DNA of 64,000 nt from Myxococcota bacterium (GCA_028285625.1 JANQOX010000005.1:434001-498000); one strand, 5' to 3'; shown: positions 41,299-50,332, counted from the stretch's first letter. A program made the numbers and translations. The notes: generated from the sequence alone by a model not told the origin.

Positions 41299-42051
41299 AT
41301 GATCGAAGTCGGCCAGACGGCCCCGGGTTTCTCCCTGAAGGACCAGTTCGGGCGAGACGTCTCGCTCGAGCAGCTCCGCGGCAAGCACCACGCGATGCTG
41401 GTCTTCTACCCGCTCGACTGGACCCCCACCTGAAGCCGCGAGATTCCGGCGCTGGAGGCGCTGCAAGACCGGTTCCGGGCCGCGAACACCCAGGTCCTGG
41501 GTGTGAGCGTCGACAGCATCCACTCCCACGCCAACTGGGCTCGCGATCTCGGGGGCGTCTCGTTCCCCCTGCTGGCCGACTTCGAGCCCAAGGGCGAAGT
41601 GGCCCGGGCCTACGGCCTCTACCTGGACGGGCCCGGCATCACCGACCGTGCCACGGTGTGGATCGACGCCTCGGGCGTCGTGCGCCATGCGTCGTCGGCC
41701 GGCCCGGGGGGCGAGCGCGACGTCGCCGAGTTGGCCGCCCTGGCCGAGCGTCTCGACGGCGAGTACGACGGCCCCAGCCAGCCGTTCGCCCCGTCGCCCG
41801 GTGCGGCCGGGGCCAAGCTCTACGTCAAGGACGCTTGCGGCTTCTCGCGCGCAGTCCGGGTGGCGGTCGACAACCTGCACCTGCAGGGCCTCGAGACCTG
41901 CAACGTGACCCAGGACGCCCAGGCGCTCGCCGAGCTGAAGGAGCGCACCGGGGCGGAGACGGCGCCGGTACTCGTTCTCGGCGACGAAGTGTTGCCCGAG
42001 TCGGCGGCCATCATCGCCCGACTTGCAGACCAGGTGCGCCCGGTCGAGTAG
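41299..42051 (+). CDS. Selenocysteine-containing peroxiredoxin fused to a glutaredoxin-like domain
   Basis: The frame from the ATG at 41299 (GAGGAGG 10 nt upstream) runs 250 codons to 42051 with one internal UGA, codon 45 (41431-41433). Homology continues unbroken across it: FYPLDWTPT-U-SREIPAL, where thioredoxin-fold peroxiredoxins of the AhpC/BCP class have the peroxidatic Cys in FYPxDxTPxC. The UGA thus replaces exactly the catalytic Cys, with Thr42 retained. A SECIS-like hairpin follows at 41444-41466. Residues 1-160 are the peroxiredoxin. From about 172 there is a glutaredoxin-like domain with a monothiol CGFS motif (Cys180) that could recycle the selenenic acid. It reduces peroxides. 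Standard gene callers would split it. Its neighbour is a molybdoenzyme. Confidence 0.87.
41444..41466 (+). promoter_or_regulatory. Bacterial SECIS-like hairpin for Sec insertion
   Basis: Pairs 44-45/65-66 and 47-52/58-63 (one C·C mismatch, one G·U) close a five-base loop UGGAG. The loop begins 20 nt after the UGA and has G as its second base. Both features meet the published pattern of bacterial SECIS elements (loop 16-37 nt from UGA, G in the first two loop positions). Confidence 0.75.
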
Positions 42052-42065
42052 GCCACCGGATCGAT

Positions 42066-42091
42066 CCGCGGGGCCGACACGGGCCCCGCGG
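42066..42091 (+). terminator. Strong GC hairpin after the selenoprotein gene
   Basis: CCGCGGGGCC (42066-42075) pairs perfectly with GGCCCCGCGG (42082-42091) over the loop GACACG, 15 nt after the stop. Confidence 0.6.
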
Positions 42092-42301
42092 GCTCGGCCG
42101 GGCCCGGCCTGGATACGCAGCTCCCGCGCGACGCCCTAGGCAGCGGTCAGGCAGATCCCCGGCAAGTCGCCCGGATCCAACCCATATCGGGCCCTTTTAG
42201 GCCCAACCGGGCGATTTCTCGCGTGACTCGCGTCGATCGGCGCTGATACCCTGGTTCGCCCGCGCGGGCTCTCGCGAGGTCCGCGCGCCAGGAGGCTCCG
42301 C

Positions 42302-45300
42302 ATGCGCATCCGTGTCCTTTCCTGCGTCCTGCTCGCCCTGCTCGTGGCGACCCCCGGCAGCGCCCGTGACTTCGTGCTCTTCGAGTCGGGTCCGGTGCGA
42401 CCGCTCGCCCAGTCGGGCCCGCGGCTCTACGCGGTGAACATCCCCGACAACCGGCTCGAGGTCTTCAAGACCGGCCTCACGCTCACCCACGAAGCGTCGG
42501 TCCAGGTCGGCATGGAGCCCGTGGCCGTGGCCATTCGCGGCGGCACCGAGGCCTGGGTGGTGAACCACCTGTCCGACAGCGTGAGCATCGTCGACATCAC
42601 CGTGTCGCCGCCCAAGGTCGTGCGCACCCTGCTGGTGGGCGACGAGCCTCGCGACATCGTCTTCGCCAATGGGCTGGCCTTCATCACGACCGCCCACCGC
42701 GGCCAGCACCGCACCCACAGCTCGATCTCCGGGGTGACGGGTGCCGGCGACCCCCAACTGACCACGGAGGGCATCGGGCGCGCCGACGTCTGGGTCTTCG
42801 ACCCGAGCAATCTCGGCGCGACGCTCGGCGGAACCCCGCAGAAGATCGTCGAGCTCTTCGGCGACACCCCCCGCGCGCTGGCGGTGAGCAACGACGAGAG
42901 CACCGTCTACGCCGCGGTCTTCCACTCCGGCAACCAGAGCACGACGGTGAACGAAGGCATGGTCTGCGACGGGTTCGGATCGGCCGGCGCCTGCAGTGGT
43001 GACGGCGTCACCATGCCCGGTGGCCTCGGCGGCGGCAACATGCCCGGCGGCAACCCGGGCCCCGACGACAACCATGTGGGCGTGGCCGCCCCGGAGGTCG
43101 GCCTGATCGTCCAGTGGGACGAGTCGGCCGGCGAGTGGCAGGACGAGCTCGGGCGCAACTGGAACAACGCCGTTCGCTTCAGCCTGCCCGACCACGACGT
43201 GTTCGCGATCGATACCACGACCCTCAACAAGACCGACGACTGGGAGGGCGTGGGCACGATCCTGTTCAACATGGCCGTGCACCCGACCAACGACAAGATC
43301 TACGTGACCAACGCCGAGTCGAAGAACCTGACCCGATTCGAGGGCGCCGGCACGCACGGCGGCTCGACGGTGCAGGGCAACCTGGCGCAGTACCGCGTCT
43401 CGATCCTCTCCGGCACCAACACGGTCGACCCGGTGCACCTGAACTCGCACATCAACTACGCCACGCTACCGGCCGGCGCGGGCGTCAAGGACGACAGCCT
43501 GGCGACCCCGCTCGACGTGGTGTTCGACTCCACCGGCGCCACAGCCTACGTGGCGGCCATGGGCTCCAACAAGGTCGGCGTGCTCTCCACCGCGGCGCTC
43601 GAGGCGGGCACCTTCGACCCCACTACGGCCAGCGCCAGCTACGTGGCGCTCTCGGGCTCGGGTCCGGCAGGCCTCGCGCTGCGCGAAGACGTCGACCGGC
43701 TGTACGTCTACAACCGCTTCTCCCACGACCTTGCGGTGGTCGACACGCTCACGAACACCGAGATCGGTTCGGTACCGCTGCGCGACATGGAGCCCGAGCA
43801 CGTCGTGGACGGCCGACACATGCTCTACGACGCGTTCAAGACCAGCTCCAACGGCGAGGCGTCGTGCTCGAGCTGCCACATCTTCGGCGACTTCGACAGC
43901 CTGGCCTGGGACCTGGGCGACCCGGACGGTGACGTCACGATGAACACGGCGCCGGCCACGCCGGCGGGCTTCGGCGGCGGCGGCCAGAACGGCGGTGCCG
44001 ACGAGGACGAGTTCCACCCGATGAAGGGCCCGATGACGACCCAGACCCTGCGCGGTCTCGCCAACAGCGGTGCGCTGCACTGGCGGGGCGATCGCGTGGA
44101 CGGCTTCTTCGGGTTGGACGATCCGTACATCACCATGGGGGGCAACGACGCGGGCGACGAGGTGTTGAACTTCAACAACTTCATCGTGGCGTTCCCCGGT
44201 CTGGTGGGGGCCGCCGCGCAGCCCAGCGTGGGCGACATGCAGGACTTCACGGACTTCTCCCTGGAGATCGCGCTGCCGCCGAACCCCATCGCCAACCTCG
44301 ACGGAAGCCAGACGACGGCGCAGCAGGACGCCGAGACCTTCTACTTCAACAACAACTCCGATGGCGTCGCCACCTGTGAGGGCTGCCACGACCTGGTGCC
44401 TTCGAACGGCTTCTTCGGCACCGGCGGGTTCGCGAGCTTCGAGAACGAGACCCAGGTGTTCAAGGTCGCGCACCTTCGCAACCTGTATCAGAAGGTCGGC
44501 ATGTTCGGCATGCCGAACGCGCCGTTCTTCCAGCCGGGCGACAACAGCGATCAGGGGCCGCAGGTGCGCGGCTTCGGCTTCCTGCACGACGGCAGTACCG
44601 ACACCATCTTCCGATTCCTTTCGGCCACGGTGTTCAACCTTCCGTTCCCCGGCATCGGCTTCAACAACGCCGGAGAGATCGCCGACATGGAGCAGTTCAT
44701 GCTGGCGTTCCCGAGCGATCTCGCGCCGATCGTCGGCCAGCAGGTGACCGACGATGGCAGCGCCATCGCCGACGTCGCGACCCGCATCGGTACGATGAAG
44801 ACGCGTGCCGGTACGAGCTTCACCAGCAAGTTCATGGGTGGCGTGGTCACGGAGTGCGACCTGATCGCCAAGGCCAACGTGGGCGGCGAAGAGCGCGGCT
44901 ATCTGTACGACACGGGCGCGGGCACCTACGACCCCGACCGCGTCGGCGAGGGCAACCTCTCCCAGGGCGCCATGGACGCCATCGCGGCCGTGGTCGGCCA
45001 GGCCGTCACGTACACGTGTGCGCCTCCGGGGTCGGGGACGCGCATGGGCATCGACCGCGACCTGGACGGCGTCTTCGACTCGGACGAGGTCGATGACGGC
45101 ACCGACCCGGCGAACCCGGGCAGCATCCTCGGTGCCTGCAACGACGGCATCGACAACGACGGCGACGGTCTCACCGACGCCGCGGATCCGGCGTGTCTCG
45201 TGCCCACGATGAACATCGAGAACCCGCAGTGCGACGACGGCGTGGACAACGACGGCGACGGCGCCGTGGACGGCGGTGACGCCCACTGCGCGAGCCCGGC

Positions 45301-45406
45301 CGACGACTTCGAGCTGCCGCCGGCGCGCCGTTGCGGCCTCGGCTTCGAGGCGGCGCTGGTGCTCGTGCCCTGGGCGATGCTGCGCGCGCGCCGCCGCCGC
45401 AGCTAG
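42302..45406 (+). CDS. Exported dihaem beta-propeller protein with MopE-like tail and CGLG-type sorting signal
   Basis: This 1034-residue protein starts at an ATG with AGGAGG upstream and a signal peptide (LSCVLLALLVATPGSA). Residues 30-500 form a YVTN-type beta-propeller (VNHLSDSVSIVDI, YVAAMGSNKVGVL). Two haem-binding CxxCH motifs follow, CSSCH (Cys522) and CEGCH (Cys692), in a cytochrome-peroxidase-like region with MKGPMTTQTLRGLANSGALHW. The tail has two DNDGDG calcium-binding-type repeats flanked by cysteines, as in MopE-like proteins. The C-terminus ARRCGLGFE, a hydrophobic stretch and PWAMLRARRRR is a sorting/anchoring signal shared with the rhamnosidase at 16381. It is probably a surface redox protein; substrate unknown. 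A TACCCT box lies near 42247. Confidence 0.82.
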   Translation: MRIRVLSCVLLALLVATPGSARDFVLFESGPVRPLAQSGPRLYAVNIPDNRLEVFKTGLTLTHEASVQVGMEPVAVAIRGGTEAWVVNHLSDSVSIVDITVSPPKVVRTLLVGDEPRDIVFANGLAFITTAHRGQHRTHSSISGVTGAGDPQLTTEGIGRADVWVFDPSNLGATLGGTPQKIVELFGDTPRALAVSNDESTVYAAVFHSGNQSTTVNEGMVCDGFGSAGACSGDGVTMPGGLGGGNMPGGNPGPDDNHVGVAAPEVGLIVQWDESAGEWQDELGRNWNNAVRFSLPDHDVFAIDTTTLNKTDDWEGVGTILFNMAVHPTNDKIYVTNAESKNLTRFEGAGTHGGSTVQGNLAQYRVSILSGTNTVDPVHLNSHINYATLPAGAGVKDDSLATPLDVVFDSTGATAYVAAMGSNKVGVLSTAALEAGTFDPTTASASYVALSGSGPAGLALREDVDRLYVYNRFSHDLAVVDTLTNTEIGSVPLRDMEPEHVVDGRHMLYDAFKTSSNGEASCSSCHIFGDFDSLAWDLGDPDGDVTMNTAPATPAGFGGGGQNGGADEDEFHPMKGPMTTQTLRGLANSGALHWRGDRVDGFFGLDDPYITMGGNDAGDEVLNFNNFIVAFPGLVGAAAQPSVGDMQDFTDFSLEIALPPNPIANLDGSQTTAQQDAETFYFNNNSDGVATCEGCHDLVPSNGFFGTGGFASFENETQVFKVAHLRNLYQKVGMFGMPNAPFFQPGDNSDQGPQVRGFGFLHDGSTDTIFRFLSATVFNLPFPGIGFNNAGEIADMEQFMLAFPSDLAPIVGQQVTDDGSAIADVATRIGTMKTRAGTSFTSKFMGGVVTECDLIAKANVGGEERGYLYDTGAGTYDPDRVGEGNLSQGAMDAIAAVVGQAVTYTCAPPGSGTRMGIDRDLDGVFDSDEVDDGTDPANPGSILGACNDGIDNDGDGLTDAADPACLVPTMNIENPQCDDGVDNDGDGAVDGGDAHCASPADDFELPPARRCGLGFEAALVLVPWAMLRARRRRS

Positions 45407-45430
45407 CGACCGTGTTTCCCGTCCCGGCCC

Positions 45431-45444
45431 GCCCCGCGAGGGGC
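45431..45444 (+). terminator. GNRA-capped hairpin after the dihaem protein gene
   Basis: GCCCC-GCGA-GGGGC, extended outside by CGGCCC/GGGCCG (45425-45430 and 45451-45456) with an internal bulge. Confidence 0.45.
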
Positions 45445-45459
45445 GCGGCCGGGCCGTGG

Positions 45460-45465
45460 TACACT
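45460..45465 (+). promoter_or_regulatory. -10 box (TACACT) of the acyl-CoA carboxylase gene
   Basis: TGGTACACT, with an extended TGn, lies 40 nt before the ATG at 45506. Confidence 0.35.
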
Positions 45466-45505
45466 CGGCGGCCGCGCCGATGACGGTCCACGCCCCGCGA
45501 CGACG

Positions 45506-48500
45506 ATGTCCTTCGACCGCCTGCTGATCGCGAACCGCGGCGAGGTCGCGATCCGTGTGATGCGGACGGCCGCCGATCTCGGCATCGCCACCGTCGTGGT
45601 CCACTCCGAGGACGACGCGGCCTGCCCGCACGTCGAGCGGGCCGACGCGGCATTCGCGCTGCCGGGGCGCGGGCCGGCGGCGTACCTGGACGCCACCCGT
45701 GTGCTGGACGTGGCCCGCGAAGCGGGGTGCGACTCGATCCACCCGGGCTGGGGCTTCCTCTCCGAGCGGGCCGACTTCGCCAGGGCCTGCGCCGACCGGG
45801 GGATCACCTTCGTCGGTCCCGCGCCGGACCTGCTGGCAGAGCTCGGAGACAAGGCCCGGGCGCGGGACCTGGCACAGCGCTGCGGGGTCTCGGTCCTGCC
45901 CGGGACCGATGGCGAGACCGACCCCGAAGGCGCGCGCGCCTTTCTCGCAAGCTGGCCGGCCGGCGTGGTCCTGAAAGCCGTGGCCGGCGGCGGTGGCCGG
46001 GGCATGCGGGTGGTGCGAGACCCCGACGAACTCGACCGGGCCTTCGAGCGCGCGTCGTCCGAGGCCCTGGCCGCCTTCGGCAGCGGTGCCCTCTACGCCG
46101 AGCGTCTGGTCTCGGGCGCACGCCACGTCGAGGTCCAACTCGTCGGCGACGGCCGCGACGTGGTGCACCTGGGAGAGCGCGACTGCTCGCTTCAGCGACG
46201 GCACCAGAAGCTCGTCGAGATGGCACCGGCGTTCGACCTGCTGCCCGACACGCGCGCCGCGCTGCACGAGGCGGCGCTGCGCATCGGCCGCGAGGTGCAG
46301 CTGCGAACGCTCGCGACGGTGGAGTTCCTGGTCGACGGTGGCGGCGGCATCGCGTTTCTCGAGGCCAACCCGCGGCTGCAGGTGGAGCACACGGTTACCG
46401 AGGCCGTGACGGGCGTCGACCTCGTGGGGGCGCAGCTCGGCCTGGCGGCGGGGGCGAGCCTGGCCGACGTGGGCCTGGCCATCCCCCCCGCGCCCCGCGG
46501 CGCCGCGGTCCAGGCGCGCGTCAACCTCGAGACCATGGCACCCGACGGCAGCGCGCGGCCCGCTGGCGGCACGCTTGCGGTCTTCGAGGTGCCCCAGGGC
46601 CCGGGGGTGCGCGTCGACGGGTTCGGCCGTGCCGGGTACACGACGAGCCCGAGCTTCGACTCGATGCTGGTGAAGCTGATCGTGCACGAGCCGGGAGGCG
46701 ACCCGGCGGCGCTGCTTCGACGCCTGGACCGCGCACTCGACGAGCTCCGCATCGAGGGCGTGCCCACCAACGCGAGCTTCCTGCGCGCCCTGGTGCGGCA
46801 TCCCGAGGTGCGCGAGGGCCGCGTGCACACGCGCTTCGTGGACGAGCACGCCGAGGCGCTGGTGCGTGCGGCCGAGGCTCTTGCCCCGGCTCCCGTGCAG
46901 GGGACGGCAGCCGAGCCGTCCGTTCGAGCGGGAGCGCGCGTGAGCGCGGACGACCCGCTCGCCGTGCTGCACTACGGCAAGGGTGAAGAGGCTGGGGCCA
47001 CGCGTCCGGCGGTGCGACCGCAGCCGCAGGCGCCTGGGGGCGAGGACCTGCCCGCAGGCATCGCGGGTGTTCGCGCGCCACTCCAGGGCACCGTGGTGGG
47101 CTTCGAAGTCGCGCACGGTGACACCGTCCGCGCAGGCGACGCGTTCGTCGTGATGGAAGCCATGAAGATGGAGCACGTGATCGAGGCGCCGGTCTCGGGG
47201 GTGGTCGAACGCCTCGCCGTCGCCCCGGGCGATCCCGTCTTCGAGGACCACCTGCTGGCCACGATCCGCGAAGCGCACGTGGAAGGCACGCGCGAGGCGC
47301 AGGTCGCCGAAGTCGACCCCGACCGCATCCGCCCGGACCTCGCGGAGGCGATCGAACGCCACGCGGCCGGTCACGACGCGGCGCGACCCGACGCGGTGGC
47401 CCGTCGCCGCAAGACCGGCCAGCGAACCGCCCGCGAGAACGTGGAGGACCTCTGCGACCCCGGGAGCTTCACCGAGTACGGCGCCCTGGTGATCGCCGCC
47501 CAGCGGCGCCGGCGCAGCGTCGAGGACCTGATCGCCAAGACGCCCGCTGACGGCATGCTGGCCGGCATCGGGCGGATCAACGGCGACCGCTTCCCCGACG
47601 TCGACGCGCGTGCGGTGGTGATGTCGTACGACTACACGGTGCTCGCCGGCACCCAGGGTCTCCAGAACCACCGCAAGAAGGACCGCCTGTTCGAGCTGGC
47701 CGAGCGCTGGCGTCTGCCCGTGGTGTTCTTCACCGAAGGCGGTGGCGGGCGCCCCGGAGATACCGATGGCATGGGCGTGGCCGGCCTCGACTGCTGGGCG
47801 TTCCACTACTTCGGCCGGCTCTCGGGCCTGGTGCCGCTCGTGGGCATCAACTCGGGTCGCTGCTTCGCCGGCAACGCGGCGCTGCTCGGCTGCTGCGACG
47901 TGGTGATCGCCACCGAGAACTCGAACATCGGCATGGGCGGGCCCGCCATGATCGAGGGCGGCGGCCTCGGAGTGTTCCGCCCCGAAGAGATCGGCCCCAT
48001 CGCGACCCAGGCGCGAAACGGCGTGGTGGACGTGGTCGTGGCCGACGAGGCCGAGGCCGTGGCGGTCGCCAAGCGCTATCTCGCCTACTTCCAGGGCCCG
48101 CAAGCGGAGTGGGACGCGTCGGACCCGCGCTTGCTGCGCAGCGCGATCCCCGAGAGCCGCGTGCGCATCTACGACGTGCGTCGGGTGATCGAGCTGCTCG
48201 CCGACTCGGGGTCGGTGCTCGAGCTACGGCGCGACTTCGGCCTGGGCATGGTGACTGCGCTCGCCCGCATCGAGGGGCGGCCCATCGGGATCGTGGCGAA
48301 CGATCCCACGCACCTGGCCGGGGCGATCGACGCCGAGGGCGCCGACAAGGCCAGCCGCTTCATGCAGCTCTGCGACGCCTTCGACGTGCCCCTGCTGTTC
48401 CTCTGCGACACACCGGGCATCATGGTGGGCCCGGAGAGCGAGAAGACGGCCTTGGTGCGCCATGCTTCGCGCATGTTCGTGGTGAGCGCGAGCCTCAGCG

Positions 48501-48883
48501 TGCCGTTCTTCACCGTGATCCTGCGCAAGGGGTACGGGCTCGGCGCACAGGCCATGGCCGGCGGCAGCTTCAAGGCCCCGAACTTCACCGTGTCGTGGCC
48601 CACGGGCGAGTTCGGTGGCATGGGCCTCGAGGGCGCCGTCAAGCTCGGCTACCGCAAGGAGCTCGAGGCCGAGAGCGACCCGGCGAAGCGGCTGAAGCTC
48701 TACCAGGAGATGGTGGACCGCATGTACCAGCACGGGAAGGCGGTGAACATGGCGTCGCACTTCGAGATCGACGACGTGATCGACCCGGCCGACACCCGCC
48801 GCCTGGTGGTCGAGGGCCTGCGCGCGGTTCCGCCGCCCCCGCCCCGCACCGGCAAGAAGCGTCCCTGCATCGACACCTGGTGA
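45506..48883 (+). CDS. Single-chain acyl-CoA carboxylase (biotin carboxylase - BCCP - carboxyltransferase)
   Basis: This 1125-residue protein contains all three functions. Biotin carboxylase (1-450) is marked by FDRLLIANRGEVAIRVMR, SIHPGWGFLSE, AVAGGGGRGMRVV, ERDCSLQRRHQKLVE and EANPRLQVEHTVTE. A biotinyl domain with EAMKMEH (Lys554) follows. The carboxyltransferase (about 620-1125) has VVFFTEGGGGRPGDTDG, GRCFAGNAALLGC, FLCDTPGIMVGP and RKGYGLGAQAMAGG. The fused order resembles long-chain/promiscuous acyl-CoA carboxylases rather than the multi-subunit ACC. It carboxylates acetyl-, propionyl- or longer acyl-CoA; specificity is not evident. Biotin would come from a pathway including bioA at 8821. 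Confidence 0.92.
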   Translation: MSFDRLLIANRGEVAIRVMRTAADLGIATVVVHSEDDAACPHVERADAAFALPGRGPAAYLDATRVLDVAREAGCDSIHPGWGFLSERADFARACADRGITFVGPAPDLLAELGDKARARDLAQRCGVSVLPGTDGETDPEGARAFLASWPAGVVLKAVAGGGGRGMRVVRDPDELDRAFERASSEALAAFGSGALYAERLVSGARHVEVQLVGDGRDVVHLGERDCSLQRRHQKLVEMAPAFDLLPDTRAALHEAALRIGREVQLRTLATVEFLVDGGGGIAFLEANPRLQVEHTVTEAVTGVDLVGAQLGLAAGASLADVGLAIPPAPRGAAVQARVNLETMAPDGSARPAGGTLAVFEVPQGPGVRVDGFGRAGYTTSPSFDSMLVKLIVHEPGGDPAALLRRLDRALDELRIEGVPTNASFLRALVRHPEVREGRVHTRFVDEHAEALVRAAEALAPAPVQGTAAEPSVRAGARVSADDPLAVLHYGKGEEAGATRPAVRPQPQAPGGEDLPAGIAGVRAPLQGTVVGFEVAHGDTVRAGDAFVVMEAMKMEHVIEAPVSGVVERLAVAPGDPVFEDHLLATIREAHVEGTREAQVAEVDPDRIRPDLAEAIERHAAGHDAARPDAVARRRKTGQRTARENVEDLCDPGSFTEYGALVIAAQRRRRSVEDLIAKTPADGMLAGIGRINGDRFPDVDARAVVMSYDYTVLAGTQGLQNHRKKDRLFELAERWRLPVVFFTEGGGGRPGDTDGMGVAGLDCWAFHYFGRLSGLVPLVGINSGRCFAGNAALLGCCDVVIATENSNIGMGGPAMIEGGGLGVFRPEEIGPIATQARNGVVDVVVADEAEAVAVAKRYLAYFQGPQAEWDASDPRLLRSAIPESRVRIYDVRRVIELLADSGSVLELRRDFGLGMVTALARIEGRPIGIVANDPTHLAGAIDAEGADKASRFMQLCDAFDVPLLFLCDTPGIMVGPESEKTALVRHASRMFVVSASLSVPFFTVILRKGYGLGAQAMAGGSFKAPNFTVSWPTGEFGGMGLEGAVKLGYRKELEAESDPAKRLKLYQEMVDRMYQHGKAVNMASHFEIDDVIDPADTRRLVVEGLRAVPPPPPRTGKKRPCIDTW

Positions 48884-48892
48884 GCCGAGCGG

Positions 48893-50320
48893 CTAGCCGC
48901 GGCGTCGCTCTTGGTAGGCCTCGAGCTCGCGGACGACGGTCGGCGTGAGCACGTAGAGCCCCAGGATGTTGGGGACGCAGATCAGGAAGACCATGGCGTC
49001 GGAGAAGTCGAGTACCGCGTCGAGCTTGACCGTGGCGCCCAGGGCCAGGAAACCGCAGAAGACGGCCTGGAACGTGCGGCGCAGAGCCAGGTTCTCGCCC
49101 ACGAGGTAGGCGAAGCCCTTCACGCCGTAGTACGACCAGGAGATGGCCGTGGAAAGCGCGAACAGGGTGGCGGCCACGGCGAGCGGGTAGGGCGCCCAGT
49201 CGAAGCGACGCTGGAACGCCTCGCTGGTCATCTCGATGCCGCCGAGCCCCGCGTTCAGGAAGTCGGGGTCGTAGTAGCTGGTGGTGATCACCACCAGCGC
49301 CGTCGCCTGGCAGATCACCACGGTGTCGATGAAGGGCTCGAGCAGCGCCACGTAGCCTTCGGTCATGGGCTCGTCGGTGCGCACGGCCGAGTGCGCGATG
49401 GTCGCCGAGCCGATGCCCGCCTCGTTGGAGAAGACCGCGCGCTGGAAGCCCACGATCATCGCCCCGAGCGCGCCTCCGGCGAGGCCCTGCGAGGTGAAGG
49501 CGCCCTCGGCCATGCGCGCAAAGGCCCAGGGCAGGGCCTCGGCGTTGGCGACCAGCACCGCGCCCGCACCTGCCAGGTAGAGCACGGCCATGAGCGGCAC
49601 CAGGGTCGAGGTGACGCGCGCGATGCTGCGGATGCCGCCCAGGATCACGACGCCGACGAGTACGGCGAGAACGAGCCCCACCAGCCAACCCTTGTCGGCG
49701 AGCGGGCTCTCCGCCCCGCCGGTCACGCCGACGATCTGCACGAAGGCCTGGTTCGACTGGAACATGTTGCCGATGCCCAGACAGCCCACCACGATGCCCG
49801 CGGCGTAGAACACGCCCAGCGCGCGCCCCAGACGAGGAAGGCCCCGCGCGGCGAGGCCGCGTTCCAGGTAGTACATGGGGCCACCCGAGACGCGACCGTC
49901 GTCGTGCTCGGTGCGGTTCATCACGCCGAGTGCGCACTCGACGAACTTGGTGGACATGCCCAGGAAGCCCGCCGCGATCATCCAGAAGGCGGCGCCGGGC
50001 CCACCCACGGTGATGGCCACCGCCACCCCGCCGATGTTGCCGATGCCCACCGTGCCGGAGATCGCCGTCGACAGCGCCTGGAAGTGCGAGACCTGGCCGG
50101 GCCCCGACGGCTGGCTCCGCCGCAGGAGCGAGATGGCGTGCGCGATGCCCGTCAGGTTCACGAAGCGGAAGCGCACGGTGAAGAACACCGCACCCGCCAC
50201 CAGCCAGAGCACCACGAGGGGCACCCGGGTTTCCCCCACCGGGATGGCGTAGAAGACGACCGTCGAAAGCGCGTCGGCGAGCGGGCGGAAGAACGCGTCG
50301 AGCCGCGCGTCGATGTCCAC
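48893..50320 (-). CDS. Sodium:alanine symporter (AgcS family)
   Basis: This 475-residue membrane protein has about 11 transmembrane segments and AGCS-family motifs: GVVEFxx-type GPGQVSHFQALSTAISGTVGIGN, GGPGAAFWMIAAGFLGMSTK, ECALGVMNRTEHDDGRVSGG, GFQRAVFSNEAGIGSA and SYYGVKGFAYLVG. It imports alanine or glycine with Na+ (TC 2.A.25). It starts at a GTG (50320), 6 nt after a TAACGT box and without a Shine-Dalgarno, so the mRNA is probably leaderless. It is convergent with the carboxylase; the palindrome GCGGCTAGCCGC spans its stop codon. Confidence 0.92.
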   Translation of the reverse strand: MDIDARLDAFFRPLADALSTVVFYAIPVGETRVPLVVLWLVAGAVFFTVRFRFVNLTGIAHAISLLRRSQPSGPGQVSHFQALSTAISGTVGIGNIGGVAVAITVGGPGAAFWMIAAGFLGMSTKFVECALGVMNRTEHDDGRVSGGPMYYLERGLAARGLPRLGRALGVFYAAGIVVGCLGIGNMFQSNQAFVQIVGVTGGAESPLADKGWLVGLVLAVLVGVVILGGIRSIARVTSTLVPLMAVLYLAGAGAVLVANAEALPWAFARMAEGAFTSQGLAGGALGAMIVGFQRAVFSNEAGIGSATIAHSAVRTDEPMTEGYVALLEPFIDTVVICQATALVVITTSYYDPDFLNAGLGGIEMTSEAFQRRFDWAPYPLAVAATLFALSTAISWSYYGVKGFAYLVGENLALRRTFQAVFCGFLALGATVKLDAVLDFSDAMVFLICVPNILGLYVLTPTVVRELEAYQERRRG

Positions 50321-50326
50321 GACCGC

Positions 50327-50332
50327 ACGTTA
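50327..50332 (-). promoter_or_regulatory. -10 box (TAACGT) of a probable leaderless promoter
   Basis: On the minus strand TAACGT is followed by six bases (GCGGTC) and the GTG start of the symporter. Confidence 0.45.

Noticed and set aside
41431..41433. UGA read as a true stop splitting the peroxiredoxin gene into a pseudogene
   Set aside because: The stop falls exactly on the peroxidatic residue, the frame is otherwise intact for 205 further codons and a SECIS-like hairpin follows at the right distance. Selenocysteine is the better explanation.
43466..48103. A 1545-codon open frame on the minus strand opposite the dihaem protein and the carboxylase
   Set aside because: It is a GC-codon-bias shadow: His/Arg/Val/Asp-rich with no domain, and exactly antisense to two genes with clear domains. 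Similar antisense frames (16060-18843, 38877-41384, 27947-30475) were rejected for the same reason.
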